A DNA stretch of 17,301 nucleotides from an uncultured Holophagaceae bacterium (GTDB lineage Bacteria > Acidobacteriota > Holophagae > Holophagales > Holophagaceae), in NCBI GenBank assembly GCA_903927605.1, contig CAIYNT010000144.1, positions 1-17,301 on the forward strand. The letters run 5' to 3'. The position numbers were made by a program, and so were the translations under genes. The notes beneath the pieces were generated by a model. That model made no database searches. It saw only the letters and a list, made by a program, of their open reading frames with translations, and had not been told where the DNA came from. Position 1 is the first letter of the stretch. The number at the start of each line of letters is the position of its first letter. Below, piece by piece: positions 7,856-14,582 of this stretch.

Positions 7856-9085
7856 TCAGCGGGTCGCCGCCAGCGCCCGGCGCAGCAGATCCAGGGCCAC
7901 GGCGGTGCTGCGGAGCTGGAGTTCCACACGATCGCCCGCCAGCACCGGAGTGCGCACGGTGGTTCCGTCGGGGCCCGCCAGCGCGACGAAGACCGCTCCC
8001 ACCGGGGCTCCACCTTCGGCGCCCGGACCGGCGTTGCCGCAGACGGCCAGGGCCCAGGTGGCCTGCAGGCGCTGCCGGACGGCCTCGGCCATGGCCCGGG
8101 CGCAGGCCTCCGAGACGGTGCCCACCTCGTTCAGCCAGGCTGGCTCCAGCCCGAGCAGGGCGGCCTTGGCAGCCACGCTGTAGACCGTGGCCCCGCCGAG
8201 AAAGGCCTGGCTGGCGCCGGGGATGGCCGTGAGCCGCGAGGCCAGCAGGCCACCGGTCATGCTCTCCGCCACCGCCAGGGTCTCGCCCCTCGCCTGGATC
8301 TGAGCGAGGACTGCATCCTCCAGGTTGCTCTCGCCCACGCAGGCCAGATCCGCGCCCAGCACCGGCTCGAAGTCCCTTTGCGCGGCTTCCAGCGCAGCGG
8401 GCTCCGGGCCGCGGGCCAGGAGCTCTACCTGGGTGAGGTTGGCCAGGATGGTCCAATCCAGGTGGCCATGCCGCTCGCGGACCTCGCGGGTGCGCTCGTC
8501 CAGGTTGCTCTCAGGCACACCGCAGACCACCATCCGGAGCGTATGGACCGCCTTGCCGGCCAGGGCCTGCAGGCGGGGTTCCACCTGCGCCTCCCACATG
8601 CGCTTCATCTCCCGCGGCACGCCGGGCAGCATCACGATCCGCACGCCGGGATGTCCGGTCGGATCCTGCCACCACACGCCTGGGGCGGTGCCCACGGGAT
8701 TCCGCAGCGGTTCCGCGCCCACCGGGATGAGGGCCTGCTTGAAGTTCACCTGCGGCGGAATCCGGTTGCGGGCGGCGTAGAAAGCCACCATGTCCGCCCG
8801 GGAAGCGGCATCCTCCACCAGCTCCGCACCCAGAATCTCGGCGAAGAGTTCCTTGGTGAAGTCGTCAAAGGTGGGCCCGAGACCGCCCGTGGTGAGGATG
8901 AGATCCGAGCGTTGCAGGGCCTCCCGGAATAATTCCGCGAGATCCTCCCGGTGGTCTCCCACGGCGCTCTTGCGGTGGAAGGCCAGCCCCAGCCCCGCCA
9001 GCCGCTCCCCCAGCCAGACGGAGTTGGTGTCCACCCGCCGGGTGGTGAGCAGTTCGGTGCCGATGGCGATGCATTCGATGCGCAT
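7856..9085 (-). CDS. cinA: CinA-family protein (nicotinamide-nucleotide amidohydrolase, competence/damage-inducible)
   Basis: 409 residues with the two-domain layout of CinA. The N-terminal COG1058/MoCF-like domain has GTELL (9-13), DTNSVWLGERL (19-29) and LTTGGLGPTFDD (64-75). The C-terminal PncC-type domain has AVAESMTGGLLASRL (271-285, with S275). The usual TGIAGP motif is changed to CGNAGPG at 349-355, a mild deviation. The family hydrolyses ADP-ribose (N-terminal) and deamidates nicotinamide mononucleotide (C-terminal) in pyridine nucleotide recycling; the link to competence is historical. The ATG at 9085 begins at the domain start, but there is no clear Shine-Dalgarno sequence. It lies 42 bases after the small membrane protein gene and 12 before plsY. 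Confidence 0.92.
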   Translation of the reverse strand: MRIECIAIGTELLTTRRVDTNSVWLGERLAGLGLAFHRKSAVGDHREDLAELFREALQRSDLILTTGGLGPTFDDFTKELFAEILGAELVEDAASRADMVAFYAARNRIPPQVNFKQALIPVGAEPLRNPVGTAPGVWWQDPTGHPGVRIVMLPGVPREMKRMWEAQVEPRLQALAGKAVHTLRMVVCGVPESNLDERTREVRERHGHLDWTILANLTQVELLARGPEPAALEAAQRDFEPVLGADLACVGESNLEDAVLAQIQARGETLAVAESMTGGLLASRLTAIPGASQAFLGGATVYSVAAKAALLGLEPAWLNEVGTVSEACARAMAEAVRQRLQATWALAVCGNAGPGAEGGAPVGAVFVALAGPDGTTVRTPVLAGDRVELQLRSTAVALDLLRRALAATR

Positions 9086-9127
9086 GGATGGAATAAAACC
9101 ATGGAGACAGCAAAAGCTCCAGGGCCC

Positions 9128-9292
9128 TCAGCCCTCCAGCCAACGCTGAGTCGCCCAGCGCCCAGCCCAGAGCCCGACCCCCGTGCCCACCATGCTCAAC
9201 ACCACGCCGGTCGTGAAGCCCACCAGGGCGCCCAGATACCAGCCCACCAGGCTGCCCACGGTGGCGCCGGCGAATCCCATGAGCTTTTCCAT
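9128..9292 (-). CDS. Small glycine-rich membrane protein
   Basis: 54 residues that are almost entirely two hydrophobic helices rich in small residues (GATVGSLVGWYLGALVG, then GVVLSMVGTGVGLWAG), ending in a short basic tail. The repeated GxxxG spacing favours helix packing or oligomers. Similar short proteins of unknown role are widespread in bacteria. I chose ATG at 9292 because GGAGG lies eight bases upstream; a longer reading from 9343 would add non-membrane residues. It is the first gene of the probable cinA-plsY-gpsA transcript, and 49 bases separate it from the divergent gene at 9342. No function is proposed. Confidence 0.75.
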   Translation of the reverse strand: MEKLMGFAGATVGSLVGWYLGALVGFTTGVVLSMVGTGVGLWAGRWATQRWLEG

Positions 9293-9341
9293 GAAGCGAC
9301 CTCCAGAGCTATAGGATGGGTGGAGTAGGCGAGGTGTTCCC

Positions 9342-9638
9342 ATGATCGTGCCCGATCTCGACGACCTGGTGCTGGAATCCGACCAGGAATCGGGCCTCCA
9401 GGAGCTGGGGCGCTGCTTCCTGGCCCGGGGACCCTGGACTACGGTCGCCTTCCTGGTGAAGACGAAGACGGATCCCGAAGGCGACTGGGAAGGTCCCTTC
9501 CTGTGGCTCCACCGCTACCAGAGGGTGGCTCAGGGTTGGAAGCTGGTGAGCCGCTTCCGTACCACGGAGGTGGAGCAGCTTGAGAGGCTGACGGCCTCGC
9601 TCGAGGGCTGGAAGGGCTACTTCAGCCCCGGCAGGTAG
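9342..9638 (+). CDS. Small hypothetical protein (98 residues)
   Basis: I do not recognise a family. The N-terminal 20 residues are acidic. Residues of about 30-75 alternate charged and aromatic in a pattern suggesting four beta strands, followed by a probable helix (TEVEQLERLTASLEGW). The layout loosely recalls the PC4/YdbC-type single-strand nucleic-acid-binding fold, but this is a guess from shape only. The start has GAGGTG six bases upstream. Its 3' end overlaps that of the convergent DinB-family gene by 22 bases (9617-9638). It is divergent from the small membrane protein gene. Confidence 0.65.
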   Translation: MIVPDLDDLVLESDQESGLQELGRCFLARGPWTTVAFLVKTKTDPEGDWEGPFLWLHRYQRVAQGWKLVSRFRTTEVEQLERLTASLEGWKGYFSPGR

Positions 9639-10144
9639 CGCTCGCGGATCACCGCCAGGTGGTGGGCCGGATGCCCGTAGGCGAGGAAGGGGACGGCGCG
9701 GGCGGAAAGAGGCTTGCCGTTGGAAGTGCCCATCCGCTCCCAGGCCCCTGCGGGAAGGCCGCGGAAGAGGGCCAGGCTGGCCTGCCGCACGGCCCGGAAC
9801 TCCGCCTGGAGGTCGGCCAGGCTCCGGGCATCGGCGTGGGCCTGCGGGGCGTAGTCGTCCTCCTCCCAGCCCGGCAGCGGCGTGGTGTCGCCGCGACCGA
9901 TGCGGAGGCAGCGGTAGGCGAAGATGCGCTCCGCATCGGAGAAGTGCTGGAGCAGGTCCTTGAGGCTCCACTTACCGGGGGCGTACCGGTAGGCACCCTG
10001 GGCCTCGGACAACCCTCCGAAAAGAGAGGCGACTACATCCATCTGGCCTTCCAGCAGAGTCAGGATGTCTCCTTCGGGGACCCCGGCGATGTAGGCCGCC
10101 AGACCCTCAGAGTGTTCGCCGGGGAGCGGTCGCGCGAGACCCAT
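9617..10144 (-). CDS. DinB-family (DinB_2) putative metal-dependent protein
   Basis: 175 residues, typical for the DinB/YfiT four-helix bundle. The metal-site histidines are visible: H67 in KDLLQHFSDAERIF and the GHPAHH group at 157-162, of which H158 and H162 are the likely ligands. W59 in PGKWSLKDLL is also a family mark. Members include thiol-dependent transferases and many of unknown function, so no reaction is assigned. The ATG at 10144 has a full AGGAGG a few bases upstream; a longer reading from 10201 would start inside pyruvate kinase. It lies 11 bases after the pyruvate kinase stop and is probably co-transcribed with it. Confidence 0.88.
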   Translation of the reverse strand: MGLARPLPGEHSEGLAAYIAGVPEGDILTLLEGQMDVVASLFGGLSEAQGAYRYAPGKWSLKDLLQHFSDAERIFAYRCLRIGRGDTTPLPGWEEDDYAPQAHADARSLADLQAEFRAVRQASLALFRGLPAGAWERMGTSNGKPLSARAVPFLAYGHPAHHLAVIRERYLPGLK

Positions 10145-10155
10145 GGTGTCCTCCT

Positions 10156-11577
10156 CTAGAAGGTCATCACTTTCATGGTGTTCGTGGTGCCGGACTTCCA
10201 CAGGGGCAGGCCCATGGTCATGACCACCCGATCGAAGCTGCCCACATCATGCTTGGCGATGAGCAGGGCGCGCACCACCTCCACCATTTCATCCGTGCTG
10301 GAGACGCGGGGAATGATGAGCGGGGTCACCCCCCGCAGGATCCCCATGCGACGGGCCGTCACCTCGTCCACGGTCGCGCCCAGCACCGGCGTCCGCCCGG
10401 CCAGGCGGCTCACCATGCGCGCGGTGCCGCCCCCTTCGGTGAAGGCCACGATCCAGCGGGCGTTGATCTCGTCCGCTGTGCGGCAGGCGGCGAAGGCCAC
10501 CGAGATGTCCGTGCGGGCCAGGACCTTCTCCGCCAGATCCGCCGGCAGGGTGGTGACCCGCTGCTTCACGTTGGCATCGGCCTCGGCGGCAATGCGGGCC
10601 AGCCATTGCACTGCCTCTACAGGATGGGCCCCGGAGGCGCTCTCTGCGCTCAGCATCACCGCATCGGTGCCATCCCAGATGGCGTTGGCCACGTCACTGG
10701 CCTCGGCCCGGGTGGGCTGGGCGTGCTCGATCATGCTCTCCAGCATCTGGGTCGCCGTGATCACAGGCTTCAGGGCCTTGCGCGCTGCCCGGATGATCTG
10801 TTTCTGCAAGCCCGGCACCCGCTCGACCCCCAGCTCCACACCCAGGTCGCCGCGGGCCACCATCACCCCCCAGGCGACCTCGAGGATCTCGCCCAGGTGC
10901 GCCAAGGCGGTGGGATGCTCGATCTTGGCGATGATGGGCTGGGTGCCGCCCAAATGATGGATGATGGCCTGGAGCTGCTGCACATCGGAGGCCCGCCGCA
11001 CGAAGCTCTGGGCGAAGAGATCCACCTGGTGCTCCACGCCCCAGCGGATATCGATGTGATCCTTCTCCGTGAGCGGATCCATGGCGATGTCCATGCCGAT
11101 GGGATGGATGCCCTTCCGCGACTTCAATGGCCCACCGAGGACCACCTCGGCCTTCAGCTGGTCAAGCCCCTTGTCCACGATCTTCACGGTGATGGCCGCA
11201 TCATCCAGCAGCCAGTGCTGCCCGACCTCGGAGCCTTCGAAGAGCTCCGGATGCGGCAGGGGCGCGGCCCAGGCGAAGCCCTGCGGGACCGGCATTCCCG
11301 GTGTGTAGAAGACCCCCTCGCTGCCTTCGACCAGATCGAGGGGCGCATCCAGCAGGCCGATGCGCCACTTGGGCCCCTGGAGATCGAGGAACACGGGGAT
11401 GGAGCGACCCAGTTCCAGGGCCAGGGTCCGGACCTGATGCAGAGCCTCGGCCCGGGAATCCGGGTCCCCGTGACTGGCATTCAGGCGGACCGCATCGGCC
11501 TCCTTCAGCGCTTCCCGCAGCCGGTCTCCCTGCATGAGGGCTGGTCCCAATGTCATCACGAGCTTGGTTTTGCGCAC
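10156..11577 (-). CDS. pyk: Pyruvate kinase
   Basis: 473 residues from GTG at 11577, which yields the usual opening (M)RKTKLVMTLGPAL. It converts phosphoenolpyruvate and ADP to pyruvate and ATP. Visible active-site residues: R31, N33 and S35 in RLNASHG, K218 and E220 in IIAKIEHP, D244 in ARGDLGVEL, and ITATQMLESM (273-282). The C-terminal regulatory domain is present. In the loop DLQGPKWR (65-72) the position matching rabbit Glu117 is Lys70 and that matching Thr113 is Leu66, as in K+-independent pyruvate kinases. The sequence is rather divergent from common bacterial forms (MQGDRLREAL in place of PASxSxExL). A TTG at 11604 is an alternative start, but GGGAG five bases before the GTG decides it. 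It is upstream of the DinB gene. Confidence 0.93.
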   Translation of the reverse strand: MRKTKLVMTLGPALMQGDRLREALKEADAVRLNASHGDPDSRAEALHQVRTLALELGRSIPVFLDLQGPKWRIGLLDAPLDLVEGSEGVFYTPGMPVPQGFAWAAPLPHPELFEGSEVGQHWLLDDAAITVKIVDKGLDQLKAEVVLGGPLKSRKGIHPIGMDIAMDPLTEKDHIDIRWGVEHQVDLFAQSFVRRASDVQQLQAIIHHLGGTQPIIAKIEHPTALAHLGEILEVAWGVMVARGDLGVELGVERVPGLQKQIIRAARKALKPVITATQMLESMIEHAQPTRAEASDVANAIWDGTDAVMLSAESASGAHPVEAVQWLARIAAEADANVKQRVTTLPADLAEKVLARTDISVAFAACRTADEINARWIVAFTEGGGTARMVSRLAGRTPVLGATVDEVTARRMGILRGVTPLIIPRVSSTDEMVEVVRALLIAKHDVGSFDRVVMTMGLPLWKSGTTNTMKVMTF

Positions 11578-11582
11578 CTTGT

Positions 11583-11587
11583 CTCCC
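11583..11587 (-). promoter_or_regulatory. Ribosome binding site supporting the GTG start of pyruvate kinase
   Basis: GGGAG lies five bases before GTG (11577-11575). The alternative TTG at 11604 has no such site and would add nine residues before the conserved (M)RKTK opening. Confidence 0.6.
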
Positions 11588-11607
11588 ACGGCCTGCACAG
11601 GCAATCC

Positions 11608-11648
11608 ACAAACTTTTCCACAGGTTGCATGTTCGTTACAAACTTATC
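11608..11648. promoter_or_regulatory. Direct repeat pair between divergent pyk and Fis-like gene, possible operator
   Basis: ACAAACTTTTC at 11608-11618 and ACAAACTTATC at 11638-11648 are near-identical 11-mers whose starts are 30 bases apart, close to three helical turns. The region between the two divergent genes is AT-rich for this window. No good sigma-70 boxes could be fixed on either strand. The sites could bind a regulator, perhaps the adjacent Fis-like protein, but nothing proves it. Confidence 0.3.
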
Positions 11649-11719
11649 ACGAGGCCTTTCCCTTGCGTCATCGCGGTGCTACCTTCGATCTCCTGAAACG
11701 GTTGCCTGGAGAAGATGGA

Positions 11720-11944
11720 ATGCGCGAAAAGCTGCGAATCCTCGTAGCCGAAATGGTGCGTGGCGGCATCCCCTTGGAACTCGCCCGTCGCGAGTTCGAG
11801 CGGGTGTACCTGGAGGAAGTCCTGGCGGCCCATGAGGGCAACCACAGCGCCGCGGCCCGGGAGCTGGGCATCCATCGCAACACCCTGGCCAAGAAGCTCG
11901 AGGCCCCACCCAGCCGTCTCCGCCGCGTGAGCCTCGCGAGTTGA
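11720..11944 (+). CDS. Stand-alone Fis-type helix-turn-helix DNA-binding protein
   Basis: 74 residues. The C-terminal half is the Fis/NtrC-type HTH: REFERVYLEEVLAAHEGN followed by HSAAARELGIHRNTLAKKL at 42-60, nearly identical in pattern to the DNA-binding tail of NtrC-family activators, but with no receiver or AAA+ domain. The N-terminal helix could mediate dimerisation as in Fis. The ATG at 11720 has GGAGAAG upstream; the same frame is open further upstream to 11534, but that part overlaps pyruvate kinase and resembles nothing. The gene ends at a strong terminator (11966-11996). Target genes are unknown. Confidence 0.82.
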   Translation: MREKLRILVAEMVRGGIPLELARREFERVYLEEVLAAHEGNHSAAARELGIHRNTLAKKLEAPPSRLRRVSLAS

Positions 11945-11965
11945 ATCCCACGTGCCCTTCCGTTC

Positions 11966-11996
11966 AAGCCCGGATCACACCGGGCTTTTTGTTTTT
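11966..11996 (+). terminator. Intrinsic terminator after the Fis-like gene
   Basis: AAGCCCGG (11966-11973) pairs with CCGGGCTT (11980-11987) around a six-base loop, followed by TTT and GTTTTT. This is a classic GC stem and U-run, 22 bases after the stop codon. It lies just downstream of the convergent flavoprotein gene's end as well. Confidence 0.9.
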
Positions 11997-12015
11997 CGGA
12001 CATGCGCCCGATTTT

Positions 12016-13248
12016 TCAGACCAGGGTTCCTGCCGCAAAGCCCGTGCTGAAGGCGGCCTGCAGGTTGTAGCCACCCACAGGGCCGTCAATGTCCAGCAGC
12101 TCGCCGCAGACGCGCAGGTTCTCCCACCCGCGCAGGGCCATGGTGCGCGGATCCACGCCCGCGAGCTCCACGCCCCCCGCGGCCACTTCACCCCGGGCCA
12201 GGGATACCGCCTGGGGTGCCCCAAGAGGCAGGCCTGTCACCAGGTCCAGCAAGGTCTTGCGTCCAGCCTTCGGGAGATCCTTGAGCATGAGGCCGGAATC
12301 CATGCCTGCCTCCTGAAGCAGCGGTTCGACAAGCCGCTCGGGTACATGCCGGCGGAGCCAGGTAGCCGCCTGCAGGCGGGGATTCGACCGCCGTTCGGAC
12401 TGGAGCGCAGCCTCCACGGACTCGGGCGACTGCAGGACGGAGGCATAGGCCAACCAGGCCAGGCCATCGCGGCGCGCCCCCTCGGTGGCCTGGCTGAGCT
12501 CTAGGGCCGCGGGCCCGCTGATGCCCGACCGGGTGAAGACGATGTCCCCGGCGAAGGCCGCGAGGCGACGCCCATGGGATCCAGCGCTCAGGCGCAGTTC
12601 CCCGCCGCGGAGGGACACGCCTTCCCAGGCGGGACGCGGGCGTTGGAGCGGGATCGGGGCCAGGGCGGGAAACCAGGGGCGCACGGGCGCGCCCAGTCCC
12701 TTCAGCCAACCCAGGACTTCACCCCGGGTGCCGGTTTCGGGATAGCTGGCACCGCCCGTGGCGAGGATGTAAGTATCGGCTGGGACGGCTCCCTCATCCA
12801 GGAGCAGCCCTTCCAGTCGTGGTGCACCGCCCCTCAGGCCCGTCACGCGGGCACCGGTGCGGATCTCCACGCCAGCCCTTCGCACCAGCGTCTCGAGGGC
12901 GGCAACCACGGCAGCCGCACTGCCCGGACGGTCCAGGGGGAAGACCCGGCCGTTGTCGCGGGTGTAGGTCTCGACGCCTTCCCGCCACAGCAGAGCCAGC
13001 ACCGCCCCATTGTCGAAGGCATGTAGCGAGGGGCGCAGGAAGCGGCCCTGCGCTTTTGAAAAGGCGGCCAGCAGTGCCTTGGGCGGGCCCTCATGGGTGA
13101 GGTTGCACTTGCCGCCACCACTGATGCGCAGCTTCACGCCCAGTCGTCCATTGGCCTCCAGCAGGGTCACCACATGACCCAGCGAGGCCGCCCGCCAGGC
13201 CGCCACCAGCCCTGCTGCGCCCCCGCCCACCACGACCACTGTTGCCAT
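12016..13248 (-). CDS. BaiN/HI0933-type FAD-dependent oxidoreductase
   Basis: 410 residues, the normal length for this family. The N-terminal FAD-binding Rossmann motif is VVVGGGAAGLVAAWRA (5-20), with E31 for ribose. GVKLRISGGGKCNLTH (37-52) is the hallmark of the HI0933/BaiN/YhiN family, and a second nucleotide site near the C-terminus reads DGPVGGYNLQAAFSTGFAAG. Family members are flavoproteins, some acting on bile-acid enones, but most have no known substrate, and no role is assigned here. The ATG at 13248 gives the domain from its first strand; no clear Shine-Dalgarno sequence precedes it. It is divergent from the LipB fusion, with an 83-base gap holding a partial repeat. Confidence 0.9.
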   Translation of the reverse strand: MATVVVVGGGAAGLVAAWRAASLGHVVTLLEANGRLGVKLRISGGGKCNLTHEGPPKALLAAFSKAQGRFLRPSLHAFDNGAVLALLWREGVETYTRDNGRVFPLDRPGSAAAVVAALETLVRRAGVEIRTGARVTGLRGGAPRLEGLLLDEGAVPADTYILATGGASYPETGTRGEVLGWLKGLGAPVRPWFPALAPIPLQRPRPAWEGVSLRGGELRLSAGSHGRRLAAFAGDIVFTRSGISGPAALELSQATEGARRDGLAWLAYASVLQSPESVEAALQSERRSNPRLQAATWLRRHVPERLVEPLLQEAGMDSGLMLKDLPKAGRKTLLDLVTGLPLGAPQAVSLARGEVAAGGVELAGVDPRTMALRGWENLRVCGELLDIDGPVGGYNLQAAFSTGFAAGTLV

Positions 13249-13276
13249 ACAACCATCATGGCCGATGGGAAGCCCC

Positions 13277-13312
13277 CGCAGAGATCAGAGAGGAAACTGA
13301 GATCACAGAGTG
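13277..13312. repeat. Short direct-repeat segment resembling one arm of a CGCAGAGA-type intergenic repeat
   Basis: GAGATCAGAG (13281-13290) and GAGATCACAGAG (13299-13310) recur with an 18-base period inside the gap between the flavoprotein and lipB. The layout of short AGAG units resembles one arm of the palindromic elements elsewhere in the window, but no opposite arm is present. It may be a decayed copy of another repeat family. Confidence 0.35.
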
Positions 13313-13331
13313 GCCGCGGTAGACTCGATCC

Positions 13332-14459
13332 ATGTCTGCTGTCGGCTTCACTGTCCTCCGCCCTGCCCAGCTCCGCCGCTTCGGACGGGTCTTCTACCCG
13401 GCGGGTCTCCGGCTGCAGAAGGCCCTCGCGGACTACGTGAACGAGGAAGACCGGCCGGATCAGCTGGTGATCCTGGAGCATGATCCCGTGTTCACCCTGG
13501 GCCGCAACGCCACGCGTGCGGACATCCACATGAGCGAGGACTTCCTGGCCGCCCAGGGCGTGAGCGTCCACCGCACGGACCGTGGCGGCGAGGTCACCTA
13601 CCACGGCCCCGGTCAGATCGTGGTCTACCCCATCTGCAACCTGCGCGGTGGTCGGGAGGACGTAGGCCGGCTCGTCCGTGGGCTGGAAGAAGCCATGATC
13701 CGCACGGCGGCGGAGTTTGGGGTTGTGGCCGAACGTCTCAAGGGCGCACCCGGGATCTGGGTGGAGACGCCGCGGGGTCCGGAGAAGCTCGGTGCCGTCG
13801 GACTGCACCTCAGCCGTTGGATCAGCACCCACGGCATCGCTTTCAACGTGCGACCCAATCTGGAGCACTTCCGCTGGATCACCCCCTGCGGGTTCACCGA
13901 CAAGGGCGTCTGCAGCCTGGCTTCACTCCTCGGTGAGGGTGCCCCGACCTGGGAGGAAAGCGCAGACCGGCTCCAGGCCCACCTCATCGAGCAGCTGGCC
14001 CTGGACCTCCTGCCCTCGAGAGCGCCCAGTCGCAGCGTGTCGGCCCTCACCTGGCGCCGGGGGGTGAACGGCCCCGAGATCCTCATGATGCTGCGGCGCC
14101 CGGAACACGGGCTCTGGTGGCAGAGTGTCACGGGCATGATGGAACCCGGCGAGACGCCGGAACAGACCGCCCACCGGGAGCTGATGGAGGAGACCGGCCT
14201 CTCCGGCACGTTACGCCCCCTGGGTCTCTCCCACAGCTTCTGGGTGGATCCCACCATCGTGCGCTTCCCTGACGCCGAGCCCCGCTTCAACACGGAGATC
14301 TGCTTCTCCATGGAGGCCGCGCCGGATGCCATCGTGCGCCTGGAGCCCACCGAGCACAGCGAGTTCCTGTGGTGTGGGCTCGATGAGGCTTTCGACCGGA
14401 TGAAGTGGGAGGGGTCCAAGGCCGCGCTCAAGCTCCTGCGGAGCGCGCTCCAGACTTGA
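13332..14459 (+). CDS. lipB: Fusion of octanoyltransferase LipB with a NudB-like Nudix hydrolase
   Basis: 375 residues in one frame. Residues 1 to about 228 are LipB, which moves octanoyl from acyl carrier protein to lipoyl domains: RGGEVTYHGPGQIVVYP (84-100), K152 in EKLGAVGLHLSRW, THGIAFNV (166-173) and the catalytic C186 in ITPCGFTDKGV. After a short linker, residues of about 235-375 form a Nudix hydrolase with a full box (G268, E274, R282-E283, E286-E287, G289). The surrounding WWQSVTG, FNTE and TEHSEFLW resemble NudB, the dihydroneopterin triphosphate pyrophosphatase of folate synthesis. No stop or frameshift lies between the halves. The Shine-Dalgarno sequence is weak. LipB is firm; the Nudix substrate is inferred from resemblance. 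Confidence 0.93.
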   Translation: MSAVGFTVLRPAQLRRFGRVFYPAGLRLQKALADYVNEEDRPDQLVILEHDPVFTLGRNATRADIHMSEDFLAAQGVSVHRTDRGGEVTYHGPGQIVVYPICNLRGGREDVGRLVRGLEEAMIRTAAEFGVVAERLKGAPGIWVETPRGPEKLGAVGLHLSRWISTHGIAFNVRPNLEHFRWITPCGFTDKGVCSLASLLGEGAPTWEESADRLQAHLIEQLALDLLPSRAPSRSVSALTWRRGVNGPEILMMLRRPEHGLWWQSVTGMMEPGETPEQTAHRELMEETGLSGTLRPLGLSHSFWVDPTIVRFPDAEPRFNTEICFSMEAAPDAIVRLEPTEHSEFLWCGLDEAFDRMKWEGSKAALKLLRSALQT

Positions 14460-14484
14460 CCGAGACCCGCTCTGGCGAATAGAG
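14456..14484 (+). promoter_or_regulatory. Candidate sigma-70-type promoter for the histidine kinase gene
   Basis: TTGACC (14456-14461) overlaps the lipB fusion stop, and AATAGA (14478-14483) follows after 16 bases. The -35 box is good and the -10 box moderate. It would give a leader of about 90 bases before the start at 14583. Read by eye only. Confidence 0.25.
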
Positions 14485-14582
14485 AACAGGGCTGGGGCAT
14501 GCAACCCGCCATTCCATTCCTCAGGCTGGCCGTGGGATCATCCGATCCATCACCCACACGCTGATGCGGGGTTCCATATTTC

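Noticed and set aside
11534..11719. Longer N-terminus for the Fis-like protein
   Set aside because: This part overlaps the divergent pyruvate kinase gene and its regulatory gap, and resembles no domain. ATG at 11720 has a good ribosome binding site.
10249..11835. 528-codon open frame on the plus strand opposite pyruvate kinase
   Set aside because: It is an antisense shadow of a gene with all catalytic residues, with no recognisable domain and a biased composition.
13277..13312. CRISPR-like repeat in the flavoprotein-lipB gap
   Set aside because: There are only two short, imperfect units with an 18-base period and no spacers or cas genes.
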